A stretch of 64,000 bases of DNA, taken from assembly GCF_022682495.2 (NCBI RefSeq), contig NC_071392.1, forward strand, positions 60,337,189 through 60,401,188, in the 5' to 3' direction. The DNA is from Desmodus rotundus. Its lineage: Eukaryota; Chordata; Mammalia; Chiroptera; Phyllostomidae. The notes under the pieces are model-generated. The model saw nothing but the letters and a program-made list of their open reading frames with translations. It did no database searches and was not told the DNA's origin. The position numbers were made by a program, and so were the translations under genes. This document shows, in pieces, positions 32,462-43,130 of this stretch. How positions within the stretch are numbered: position 1 is the stretch's first letter; every line of letters starts with the position of its first letter.

Positions 32462-34237
32462 TTTTAAGTATTGTTATTGATTATGCTATTATAGTTTTCC
32501 CCATTTTTCCCCCTTTATGTTCCCTCTGCCCTGCACTCCCAACCATCCAGCATTACCCCCCTCCCATAGTTCATGCCCATGGGTTGTACATATAAGTTCT
32601 TTGAGTCCTCTGTTTCCTATGCCATTTTTTATTTCTCCCCATCTATTTTAAGCCTACTAATTATGCTTCTTCTTCCCTGTACCTTTTCCCCCCATTCCTC
32701 CCTTCCCAATCCCCACTGAAATCCCTCCATGTGATGTCCATTTCTCTGATTCTATTCCTGTTCTAGTTGTTTGCTTAGTTTTTGTTTCCATTGTTTTTCT
32801 TTTCTTTCAGGTTCATTTTTGGATAGTTGTGAGTTTGTTATCATTTTACTGTTCACATTTTTGATCTTCTTTTTCTTAGATAAGTCACTTTAACATTTCA
32901 TATAATAATGACTTGGTGATGATGAACTCCTTTAACTTGACCTTATCTGGGTAGCACTTTATCTGCCCTTCTATTCTACATGAAAGCTTTGCTGGATAGA
33001 GTATTGTTGGATTACTCTATTTCATGAATTCAAATACTTCTTTCCAGCCCTTTTTGCCTGCAAGGTTTCTTTTGAGAAATCAGCTAATAGTCTTATGGGC
33101 ACTCCTTTGTAGGTAACTCTCTCCTTTCCTCTTGCTTCTTTTAGGATTTTCTCTTTATCTTTAATCTTGGGTGACTTAATGACGATGTGCCTTGGTATGT
33201 TCCTCTATGGGTCCAAATTCTTTGGGACTCTCTGGGCTTCCTGGACTTCCTGGAAGTCTCTTTCCTTTGCCAGATTGGGGAAGTTTTCCTTCATTATTTG
33301 TTCAAATAAGTGTTCAATTTCTTGCTCTCGTTCTTCTCTTCTGGCACCCCTATAATTTGGATATTGGAATGTTTCAGGTTGTCCCAGAGGTTTGTAAGAC
33401 TCTCTTCACTGTTTTGAATTCTTGTTTTCTCATTCTGTTCTAGTTGGACGTTCAATTTTTCCTTTCCAAATTGCTCTGAGTCCTGGTTTCCTTCCTGCCA
33501 CTGTTGGTTCTCTGAATATTTTGCTTTATTTCATTTTGGGTATCTTTCACTTGTTTTTTTCATTTTTTGACCAAGCCTAATCAGATCTGTGGGCATTTTG
33601 ATTACCAGGGTTTTAAATTCCCCATCAGATAGGTTGGCTATCTCCTTATTGCTTAGTTCTCTATTCTGAGGTTTTGCTCTGTCTTTAATTTGGGCCATAT
33701 TTCTTTGTTTTGACACCCATGATGAATTGTAAGGGGGCAGGGCCTTAAGTATTCATCCCAGCAGGGCAACCCTCTTTGCTGTGCTGCAGCACTGCTTGTG
33801 GGGGAGGGGCCAGAGAGGGAACAATGCTGTTCACCTGCTCTCCCTAGCTCACTTTCCAAGGGACACTCATGTGAGACTGGAAGTTTCTCCCACTGTTGCA
33901 ACTGCCATAGTCCACTGTCAATTCTGGGTCTCAGTTTCCCCTTAAGTCAACCCCAACCACGCAGACCGCTGCCTCACCTCAGCTGGCCCTGCTGGCATGG
34001 TCCTGGGCCTCACTGCAGTTTTTATCAGTCAACCAGCTCACATGGTCCACCACCTTAGTGATCTGGTTGTTCTGATTGATTTTTTATTTAATTCCTTGGT
34101 TGTTGGAATTCCAAGCAGTTTGATTTTTCTGGTGCTTCTGGTTGTTTATTGATTTTAGATTGGTGGTTATCCTCCTTTTGATCATGCGAGGAAGTGAAGG
34201 GTTTTAACCTACACCTCCATCTTGGCCAGAACCTCCA
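32462..34237 (-). mobile_element. HAL1-type (half-L1) retrotransposon, apparently full length, copy B
   Basis: The same order as copy A at 22712: 5'UTR starting like L1 (TGGCCAAGATGGAGG), ORF1, short spacer, the same distinctive 3'UTR (antisense CCATGGGTTGTACATATAAG), A-tail, and no ORF2. The 13-base repeat AAAATARTTTGTT (32449-32461 and 34238-34250, one mismatch) marks an independent insertion. It is more decayed than copy A. Two unrelated sites sharing the same ORF1-to-3'UTR join argue for a propagating ORF2-less lineage rather than chance deletion. Confidence 0.85.
32895..33716 (-). pseudogene. ORF1 remnant of HAL1-type copy B
   Basis: Minus-strand ATG at 33716 opens MSKQRNMAQIKDRAKPQNRE and ELSNKEIANLSDGEFKTLVI, colinear with copy A. 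Later blocks NIQIIGVPEEKNE (RRM-like) and LSSKAFM remain in different frames. Numerous stops and shifts make it non-functional. It confirms the position of the ORF1 start used for copy A. Confidence 0.8.
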
Positions 34238-34407
34238 AAAATAATTTGTTGATAAAATGAAGTAATAAATTAATGATACTTTGGATGAATATATAGTTGT
34301 TATCCAAACTGTGACCCTTCCAAAAAGGTATAGCTATTAATGCTTTCAGTAAGTATGAACTACAGCTATCCCAGGCAATGTAGGATGCATACTCAGCCTG
34401 ATTGTAG

Positions 34408-34500
34408 TTCACGTTTATTAAGTGCCGGCTATCTGTCAGACACTGAGATAGATGAGTTCTTTACCAGTTTATCTGATTTAATGACTAAGAATTTTAATTG
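34408..34500 (-). mobile_element. MIR SINE fragment
   Basis: Antisense MIR tail: TTTATTAAGTGCCGGCTATC then GTCAGACACTGAGATAGATG and TTTATCTGATTTAATGAC, following the typical 'tttattgagtgcctactatgtg' pattern of antisense MIR. This is an ancient mammalian repeat. Confidence 0.75.
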
Positions 34501-36970
34501 CCAACATTAATAATTCTTTCTTTGTACACAATGAATTCACTGACAAAAATGTGATTTTGATTAATGAACTTAACTCTTTATTTTTAAAAATTGGTACTTT
34601 CCTAGTGAATGGGGAAATAAAGATGTTTATTACATAGTTTTCATTGTTAATAATCTACCAATGTACTGAGAGAATCTGGGATCAGCATTTTAATTTAATT
34701 TGGTAAAATGTCATGATGATAGTGTGATTTGTGAAGACCCTGAACTCATGTTTTAGTACATTATGTTCTGTATTTTATTGGGTTAAGATTGTGGTTTATT
34801 TGGACTTTGCAAGGTAGAGATTGCTTTTGGTAAAATAAAAAAGTTTTATCACTGGAAAAAATAAGGTATAGCTAATTCTATGTTTAAGTGGGTTTTCCTC
34901 CATCCTGGAAAGTACATCTGATGTGATATGTACATATGTGTATGAATGTGCATGTGTGTGTATAAAGAGAAGGGGAAAAGAAAGAAAAGAGAAGTCAGTT
35001 CTTTATCATAAAGGATGCATTTCCATATCTATAATGTAATTTTAGCTACCTTTAAGCTATATTTTGTGAAGGGCCTGGAATATTTCTCTGATACATCTAG
35101 TAGATATGTCTGGCATTAATTAGCATAGGTATTGCTATAAATGAATGTCAGTCCAGGACAACAAAAAGTATTTGTTACTGATGTCAATCATTCATCCTTT
35201 GTCAGTTCAAAAGGCTTCCCTAAAGGAATGAACATTATCTTCACTGACCTAAAATACAGCAAAACCATTTCTGTACTCTATAAACATGTTAAGATTACTA
35301 AATTAAGCCAAGATTAGTTGAATCTCTCAAAAAGAAAGCATAGTTTTATGTAATAATAAAATATAGTCTTGAATTAGTTTCCTCCCTCAATAGTTTTAAT
35401 TTTGGCTAATAAAATTTGTGTTCTTTTTTCCAACTTGAAATAATTTTGATATATGCCAGGTAATTGCAAGTACTCCTTTCAGTGGTTAAAAACTGAAGAG
35501 GATCATACATGGGTCATTTTGAGATCAGACTGATAAATTAAAGAGGTACTCTTCTGTCCACATACATTTTGGATTTTGTATTTAGCTATACTGATACAAA
35601 TATTGATCGGCTTCATTTGTTTACTATCTTCTCCCTATATTTCTTAAAAAGTAATAATCACAAGTGTGATGGTCTTTAGTTTTGAGCAAAAACTGCCTTT
35701 AAAGTGCTAGCAGATACATTTTCACAAAACGTCTATATTTTATTTCTGTTTTTCTCCATATGCTCCCTTTACATTCTAATTTATGATTTAATGGAAGGCA
35801 ATATGAATAACTTTAAGGTAAGGAAAAAGAGTGCCATGAAGGGAATGTAATCAAGGATATGGCACAAGTTGAAGACACATATCTTAATATTTCATTTCAA
35901 TGAGGCAGGAAATATCTATTATTAGAACCCTACATTTGATAATATTTTTAAAATATAATTCTTTAAAAATTATGAATGTATATACCACAAAAGATCAATC
36001 ATACATCACATTTCTTTGCCTTTGTAAGGGTAGGGTATGTTGTTTTTTTGTGTGTGATGTTAGAAAATTATCATAAAACCAGATTCAGAATGTACTCATG
36101 TTATTTACTCTAATTTGACCAACATGTATTGTTTGAAGAGCAGTTCCCCAGCCTGTTTGCCATCTTTGAAATTCTTATGCCAGACTTTTTGCCCTGACTT
36201 ATAGAACCACTGTCATCTATTTTTGGTCTGTCTCATGTTCTTGAAATCATCTTTTTTTATTATTCCATTAACAATTTTTAAAATGGATTTTTCTTCATAG
36301 TTTTCTAGTAATCTCGTAATTCGTTAGCCCTAAAACATTGAAATGAATCAGTAAAAATATTTAATATGTAATCATCTCTGCCAGTGCATTAGAACTCATG
36401 GATTTGCAAAATTATGTTAAAGTCTTTTAAAAATACATTTGAGTAGGCTTTTGTAGTCATTTGGATTTTGATAATTAACTTTCTCTTGCTATGCTGCTTA
36501 GCCATAAAATCAGAAAAGAAGATAGACGTGAGTTTCTTTTAGTGGTGTTAAATTACTTTATTTATTATAATATTCAACAATGGCAATTCCTATTTTTTCT
36601 GTTCAACTTGGATTCAACAGAAAGTAATGAGAAGCTTCCACCCCCAGAACAGTAAGAAAAAGTTTGATGTACTTTGTATAATTGATTAAAGGTATAATTT
36701 CCCTCTAGATCAAACAAATAATAGAAGTTTGTTGAAGTTTTGTCCTGAGCTAATTTTGGAAGTAGAAAAATATCCTGGAGAAAATAGCATTTTCAGCACA
36801 AAGAATAAGACTTCTCAATCTTGGGAGAGAGAATCAAAGCCTAACCCTCCAAATATAAATCAACTGTACTCTGTATTTTTCATCTCTCAGTTTTTTTCCC
36901 CTGGCTATTCAACTATTAGTAGAAACATATATGATGACAATATTATTTGGACTTTTCTTCCCTAAAAAAA
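34501..36970. other. Unrecognised A/T-rich single-copy sequence
   Basis: The longest stretch in the window with no recognised repeat (about 2.5 kb). A short TG-rich tract at 34930-34965 is the only simple repeat. No convincing frame, splice pattern or RNA gene was seen. Confidence 0.55.
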
Positions 36971-36982
36971 ATACAGTGTTTT

Positions 36983-38268
36983 GGAGATCAAACCCTTGTC
37001 TGAGGTATCATTGGAAAATATATTTTCCCATATGGTTGGTTCCCTTTTCATTTTGATGATGTTTTCTTTAGCCATGTGGAAGATTTTTAAGTTGATGTAG
37101 AGCCATTTGTTTATTTTTTCCTTTATATCTCTTGCTGTAGGGGACATATCGGTGAAAGCATTTCTGCATGGAACATCTGAAATATTCCTACCTAGGTTCT
37201 CCTCTAGGACTTTTATGGTGTCATGGCCTATATTAAGTATTTTATCCATCTTGAGTTTCTTTTTTTGTATGGTGTGAGTTGGTGGTCAAGTTTCATTTTT
37301 TTGCATGTATCTATCCAGATCTCCCAAAACCATTTGTTGAAGAGGCTATTGTTACTCCATTTTATGCTTCTGCCCCCTTGTCAGATATTAATTGACCATA
37401 GATATTTGGGTTTATTTCTGGGCTGTCTATTCTGTTCCATTGATCTATGTGTTTGTTCTTATGCCAGTACAAGGCTGTTTTGATTAGAGTGGTCTTATAA
37501 TATAGTTTGATATCAGGTAGTGTATCCCTTCTTCTTTGTTCTTCTTTCTCAACTGCCTTTTGACCCACAATTCTACTGTTGGGATTATACCCTAAGAATC
37601 CTGAATCATCAATTCAAAAGAACCTATGCACCCCAATGTCCATAGCAGCGCTATTTACAATAGACAAGTAATGGAAACAGCCTAAGTACACATCAGCAAA
37701 TGAATGGATCAGAAAACTGGTACATTTACACAGTGGAATACTATGAAACACAAAGAAGGAACTCTTATCCTTCACAACATCAGGGTGGAAGTGGAGAGTA
37801 GTATGCTAAGTGAAGTAGGCCAGGCGGTGAAAGACAAATACCATATGATTTCACCTATAACTGGAAGCTAACAAAAAACAAACAAGTGAACAAAATAGAA
37901 CATGAAAATAGAGACATAGAAATAAAGTACCCATGGACAAAGCCAAAGCGGGGAAGGAGTGAGGGTGGGAGGTGGGGATCAGTAGGGCAGGGAGAAAGTG
38001 GTGACAGGAAAATGGAGACAACTGTACTTGAACAACAATAAAAAGTGTTAAAAAAAAAAAGAACAAACTGACAGTGACCAAAGGGGAGAGGGGACAGAGA
38101 TAACACGGGAAAGAAGGAGAAGGGTCAAGTCAAGGAACATGTATAAAAGACCCATGGACAAAGACATGGTGGGGAGGGTTGAAAGTGGAAGGTGGGAGGC
38201 AAGGGAGAGTAATGGGAGAAAAATGGGGACATCTGTAACTGAACAACAATAAAACATTTAGAAAATAT
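36983..38268 (+). mobile_element. L1 insertion with inverted 5' part and two consecutive 3'UTR ends
   Basis: 36983-37553 is antisense ORF2 text (RT C-terminal side). At about 37554 it switches to sense ORF2 end and 3'UTR, ending in AACAACAATAAAAAGTG and an A-run at 38049-38060. A second sense L1 3'UTR of about 200 bases follows at once and ends AACAACAATAAAAC near 38256. The repeat ATACARTGTTTT (36971-36982 and 38269-38280, one mismatch) encloses everything, which suggests one event carrying both ends. The alternative is two separate insertions at the same place. Confidence 0.78.
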
Positions 38269-38280
38269 ATACAATGTTTT

Positions 38281-38716
38281 GATTGGTAACTTTTATAGTT
38301 TTATTTGTGTTAATATTTTCTAATAACATAATGTGATGCTTTGTAATAACAACATTTAATGCAAATGGGTTAATTTGAATTTTACCTTCTGGCAGAGAAA
38401 TGTTAAAAATGTTGAGATTACTCTGATGAAAGGAAGGTGGCTTTCTTTGTTTTAATATCTGCAATTGTGCCATCATAATCTCTTTTTTCTCTAAACTTTG
38501 ATTCTTTTTTATATTTCCTCATATCTGAGAATAGGACTATTCTAATATATCTATTTAAATCCACTTTCCAGTAAGAGAGATAATAAGTCCTTTGCATGGT
38601 GAAACTGAATTGGACTGAGTTCACCTTCCTAGTCTACTATGAAAATACATAAATTTTGTCAGTGCAGTGTACTGGAAATATTGATTTCTCATCTTGTTAG
38701 GAAGAACTGAAAAGAT
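38281..38716. other. Unrecognised sequence
   Basis: No repeat or gene recognised. Confidence 0.6.
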
Positions 38717-38732
38717 GTATGTTAATTATTAT

Positions 38733-39038
38733 TATTATTATTTTAATTTCTTAGTTTTTAAAAAATTTTTATTGTTATTCAATTACAGTTGTATGCCTTT
38801 TCTCCCCGTCCCTCTACCCCACCCCAACCAAACCCACCTCCCTCCCCCACCTCCACCCTCCCCCTTGATTTCGTTCATGTGTCCTTTATAGTAGTTCCTG
38901 TAATCCCCTCTCCTCACTGTCCCCTCCCCACTCCCCCCTGGCTATTGTTAGATTGTTCTTAACTTCAATGTCTCTGGTTATATTTTGTTTGCTTTTTTCT
39001 TATGTTGATTATGTTCCAGTTACAGGTGAGATCATATG
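38733..39038 (-). mobile_element. Short L1 3' end insertion with 16-base duplication
   Basis: Antisense 3'UTR and the last codons of ORF2 only (306 bases). The perfect repeat GTATGTTAATTATTAT at 38717-38732 and 39039-39054 is its target-site duplication; an ATT microsatellite has grown from the left copy. It is well preserved, so relatively recent. Confidence 0.93.
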
Positions 39039-39316
39039 GTATGTTAATTATTATATAGAGACACAGTATTCAGATGGTGTTAGGAAACTGGGAGGAAAAG
39101 TGATAATTAAAGGTAATATTTTAGAAAAATTATTTGGGAAGAAATTTCTTGTAATCGCCACAATTATCTGGAAGTCACCTAGTAGGCATCGTCCTTATGA
39201 GAAGGCACTTGATATGCAATGTAATGTCTGAACAGCCAGACATTTGACTTTTGTTTAACAATGGATACTTTTTTCATTCCTCACTGAAATAATTCAGTGA
39301 TAAATTATTGTTTTAA

Positions 39317-39503
39317 CACTATTTTTACTGTTTAAAAATTGATTTATTATTTTTTTATTGTTCAGGTACAGTTGTCTGCATTTCCCCTCACCACTGCCCC
39401 CCCACCCCAGCAATCCCCACCTCCCTCCCCTGATCTCACCCCCCTTGTTTTTTTCCATGTGTCCTTTATAGTTGCTCCTGAAAACTCTTCCCCCTTTTCA
39501 CCC
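39317..39503 (-). mobile_element. Short L1 3' end insertion with target-site duplication
   Basis: About 150 bases of antisense 3'UTR (TTTTTATTGTTCAGGTACAG onward) between TTATTGTTTTAA repeats at 39305-39316 and 39504-39515. About 25 bases next to the left repeat are not clearly L1. Confidence 0.88.
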
Positions 39504-39515
39504 TTATTGTTTTAA

Positions 39516-40419
39516 TATTTAAATGTCAAAATTATGTAGTAAATAATTATCACTTATTAGAATTGAATACAACCAAATAATGCATTCCCTAAATTATCTC
39601 TAAAATTGAAACATGAATCTTTTTTTGAATGTAATGCATAACATCTGTAGTAACATAGTAGTCTTCAGTGAGAAACCTTAAATTCTAGACTCATGTTTAA
39701 TTTCATTGTTTGGAACTTTCTGATAGAGCCAGAAAACACTGTGACCATTCTTGACAGTCTATAGTGGTGAGTTAGGATTCTTAAATTTAATAGAAAATGT
39801 GCATGAAAAGGAAATTTTATTGGTTGGGTCTTAGGTAGTTCAAAATTTTGCTGTCAATGAACTAGATAGGAAGAAAGTCCTATCTAGTTGAAGAAAGTCC
39901 ACAAACATTATCATTCATTTTATTGACATGAAAAATTGTTCTTCATTTAAAACTTTATTTTTTATTTAAAAGTTGGATAAACTTTAAAATGTTATTTAAG
40001 TTTGGTGGGTCAGTAGTTAAATCTCATTTATTGGATTGAGGTTGAAGGATTGGAAAATATTGTCATTCATAGAAAAAATTTGCCATTTCTCTGCTCTACA
40101 GTAATGATAATGGCTAATAGCAACAATAACATGGTCAAATCACATAAACATAATGTTGAGTAAAAACCCTTGACACAAAAGTATAATATTGTATGAATTA
40201 TTTTCATAGTTCCAAAACTATAGTGTTTAGTGATATAAGAAGTGCCTAAAACAAAAGTAAAGATAATGGTTAACTTGTAAGTAAGTAATGGAAATTGGAG
40301 TGGAGGCTCCCATAGCTTCTGGTGTTTCCACAATATTTTGTTTATTCATTGTGTTGGTGGCTACATGGATATTTGCTGTATAAAAAGGTATTAATGAGAA
40401 AATATATGCTTTTCTTCTA
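39516..40419. other. Unrecognised A/T-rich sequence
   Basis: A local direct repeat (GAAGAAAGTCC at about 39869 and 39891) is visible. No gene or transposon recognised. Confidence 0.55.
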
Positions 40420-41415
40420 AGATCAGAAACAACGTAAATTTATCTCCTCTCACCACTCATAATTAATATACTGGAAGTCCCAGCTAAGAAAATAAGGTAA
40501 GGAAACGAAATAAAAGACATACACATTGGGCAGAAACAAATACAATTCCCTATTTGCAGGTGGCATGATTGTCTATGTAAAAAGTCCCCAAGAATCAACC
40601 AAGAAAACCTTGGGGAACTAATAAACAGTTATAGCAAGATCGCAGAAAACAAGATTAATATAAAAAGTCTGTTGCTTTTCCATATATATCAGCAATGAAC
40701 AACTTGGATTTGAAATTAAAAATATAATACCATTATATTAGCACCAAAAGAAGAAACACAGGTATAAACCTAATAAAATATGTGCAACATCAATATTAGG
40801 AAAACCAGAAAATTCCCATGAAAGGAAATGGAAAAAAATCTAAATAAATGGAGAGATATTCCATGTCCTTGGATAGGCATACTCACTATGGTTATGATGT
40901 CAATTCTTCTTTACTTAATCTATAGATTCAACATAATTCCAATGAAATCCCACTAAAGTACTCTGTGAGTATTGAAAAACTGATTCTTAAATGTGTATGG
41001 AAAGACAAAGGACCCAGAAAAGCCAACACAATTTTGAAGGACATATTCAGAAGATTGACATTCCCCAAATTCAAGAATTTTTATAAAGGTAAAGTAATCA
41101 AATGATATTAATGAAGGGATTGACAGATCATTGGAACAGAGTAGAGAGCCTAGAAATTGACCTACACAAGTACAGTCAACTGATTTTTGACAAAGGAACA
41201 AAGGCAATTTAATGGAGAATGACACTTTGTATATGGATATCTAGTGCAACAACTGAATGTCCATATACAAAAAACATAAATCTATACAAAAACTCATATC
41301 TTTTATAAAAATGCATTAAACATGGATCATAGGACTAAGTGTAAAGTGCAAAAATATAAAAATACTGTAGGAAAAGATAGTGGAAAGTCAATGTAACCTT
41401 GGGTTTGATGATGAC
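40420..41415 (+). mobile_element. Old sense L1, first piece (ORF2)
   Basis: Decayed ORF2 text with the RT active-site area (ATTTGCAGGTGGCATGATTG near 40552-40571, FAGG in place of FADD), followed by the region after RT. It is interrupted by a ferritin pseudogene at 41416 and by a younger L1 at 43018, and ends near 45890. Each interruption rejoins cleanly once its duplication is removed. Confidence 0.87.
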
Positions 41416-42325
41416 TATTCATATGTTTTTTACTGCAAAAGGCTTTATTCATTGTTTCTCTTTGGTCTAGTACATGGGAGAGGACTCCAAGGTGATTAAA
41501 AGGATGCCCAGTGGTTTCAGGGAGAGGCTCAGGCAAAAGCAGATACCAGGGGGATACAGAGGGACCCCTCTAAGGCATCGGGGCTCCAAAGGTTCCTAGT
41601 TGTGCTTGAGAGTGAACATTTCAAAGACATTCCTGCCCACTGCAGCCTAGCCTGGGGGTCAGCAGAATTTAGTCAGGTGGTTGCCTATCTTCTGGATGGG
41701 TTTCACCTCCTCACCCATGACGTGATTTTCCAGGAAGTCACAGAGATGAGTAAGTGTCTGCGTGGGTAGAACCCAGAGCATGTAGATCCAAAAGGGCCTG
41801 GTTCAGGTTTTTCTACAAGACCATGGTGGCTTCCATGGTGTCCCGAATTTTACCCCACTAGTCTTGGGAAAGCTTCAGCACATCTTAGAAGAGATCATGG
41901 CCACCACATTGGTATTGCATCTTTAAGAGATGATTGGTGCCCTTGTGCTCTCATGGGTCACCTCTGGAAGAAGTGGCCCATGCTCTCCAGAGTCATATTG
42001 TCCCAGAAGAAACAGAAGCCCAGAGACAAGTAGGTATAGGAGGCCTCCAGTTGCAGGTTACTCAGGCAGTTGATGGCAGCCTCCACCTTGGTGGAGTAAT
42101 TCTGACAAATTTGGGAGTTGATGTTTGATGGCAATAAGAAGTTAAGGTCCAAAATTGGTCTTGGCTGGACTTGCAGTCTGACAATGGCAAAGGTGGTTCT
42201 GAAGATTGTGACTGGAAAGGAGGTTGGAGGGTGGTTACAGGCTTGATGAAATGGCATCCCTGTGTCTGTTCTGTCCAAACACTGTTGAAGAAAGAGACAG
42301 ATCTGGGACTGCCAAGGGTATGGCC
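41416..42325 (-). pseudogene. FTL: Ferritin light chain processed pseudogene
   Basis: An intronless antisense copy of a ferritin light chain mRNA; the functional protein is a subunit of the cytosolic iron-storage shell. The coding remnant spans 41596-42122 (527 bases, as expected for about 175 codons). Recognisable blocks are [53 protein letters not shown] and the end FTLKHN-stop. The start codon is now ATC (42120-42122), and several stops and shifts follow, so it cannot encode ferritin. The 3'UTR keeps CTGAGCCTCTCCCTGAAACC and AATAAA shortly before the end (antisense TTTATT at 41444-41449). TGATGATGAC repeats at 41406-41415 and 42326-42335 mark the L1-driven insertion into the old L1. Confidence 0.93.
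42267..42296 (-). promoter_or_regulatory. Fossil iron-responsive element in the ferritin pseudogene 5'UTR
   Basis: On the minus strand the pseudogene 5'UTR carries C-TTCAA-CAGTGT-TTGGA, that is the CAGTGN loop (antisense at 42279-42284), a five-pair upper stem and the 5' bulged C of a ferritin IRE, which iron regulatory proteins bind to block translation. It lies about 35 bases from the 5' end of the copy, as in the parent mRNA. The lower stem is partly decayed. It shows that the copy is nearly full length; activity is not implied. Confidence 0.88.
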
Positions 42326-43017
42326 TGATGATGACATTTTAGATGAAACACCAGAAGCACAATCCATGAAATAAATAGTTAAGAAAATAAACTGATAAGA
42401 GGGACTTCATTAAAATAAAAATTCTGCTCTGAGAAATATACTGTTAAGAGAATGAAAAGGTAAGTCAAAGACTGGAAGAATATATTTGAAAAATATTTTT
42501 AAAATATGATAGAAGACTTGTATCCAACAAGTACAAATAACGCAAGTAAAATAACATAACCCAGTTAAAATATTTAACCAAGGAAGATATAAAGATGGTA
42601 AATAAGTCCATTCAAATGTGCTCAATATTTGTTTCATTAGGGAATTTCAAATTAAGACATGAGATACTACTATACAACTTGTTTAGAATAGCTGATATCC
42701 TTAACACTGACAAAACCAAATGCTGCCAAGAAGGTGGAGCAACAATGCCTCTGATTTATTGTTGGTGGGAATGCAAAGCAATACAGCCATTTTGGAAAAC
42801 AACTCAAGATTATATTCCAAAGCTAAACATACATACAATATAATTCTTACCATATGACCCAGCAATTATGCCCTCGGGTAGTTAGTAGTTACTATCCAAA
42901 TGAGTTGAAAACCTTTGTCCATGCAAAAATTTGCACAAAAAAATGTTTGCAGAAGCATTTTTTTATACTTGCCAAAACTTGGAAGCAACTGGGATGTCCT
43001 TCAACAGGTAAATGGAT
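42326..43017 (+). mobile_element. Old sense L1, second piece (end of ORF2)
   Basis: Resumes directly after the ferritin copy (GATGAAACACCAGAAGCACA) and runs through the Cys motif region (TTGTTGGTGGGAATGCAAAG near 42758-42777) to TGTCCTTCAACAGGTAAATG. It ends at the 12-base duplication of the younger L1. Confidence 0.88.
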
Positions 43018-43130
43018 GTTTTTTTCTACTTTGTCCTCCAGCTCGCTGATCCGATCAAGTAGAAAAAAACATCTATTTACCTATTGAAGGACATCCTAGT
43101 TGCTTCCAAGTTCTGGCAAGTATAAAAAAA
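42958..43130. repeat. 73-base inverted repeat at an L1 5' junction
   Basis: The arms at 42958-43030 and 43058-43130 are reverse complements with four mismatches, all transitions. The 27-base spacer (43031-43057) is antisense L1 ORF1 (on the minus strand, TGATCGGATCAGCGAGCTGG). The left arm is mostly target DNA (old L1) running into the insertion; the right arm is a backward copy of it joined to the inserted L1. See Part 2. Confidence 0.92.

Noticed and set aside
42171..42374. A plus-strand frame over the ferritin 5'UTR
   Set aside because: It is opposite in strand to the ferritin pseudogene and has no recognisable domain.
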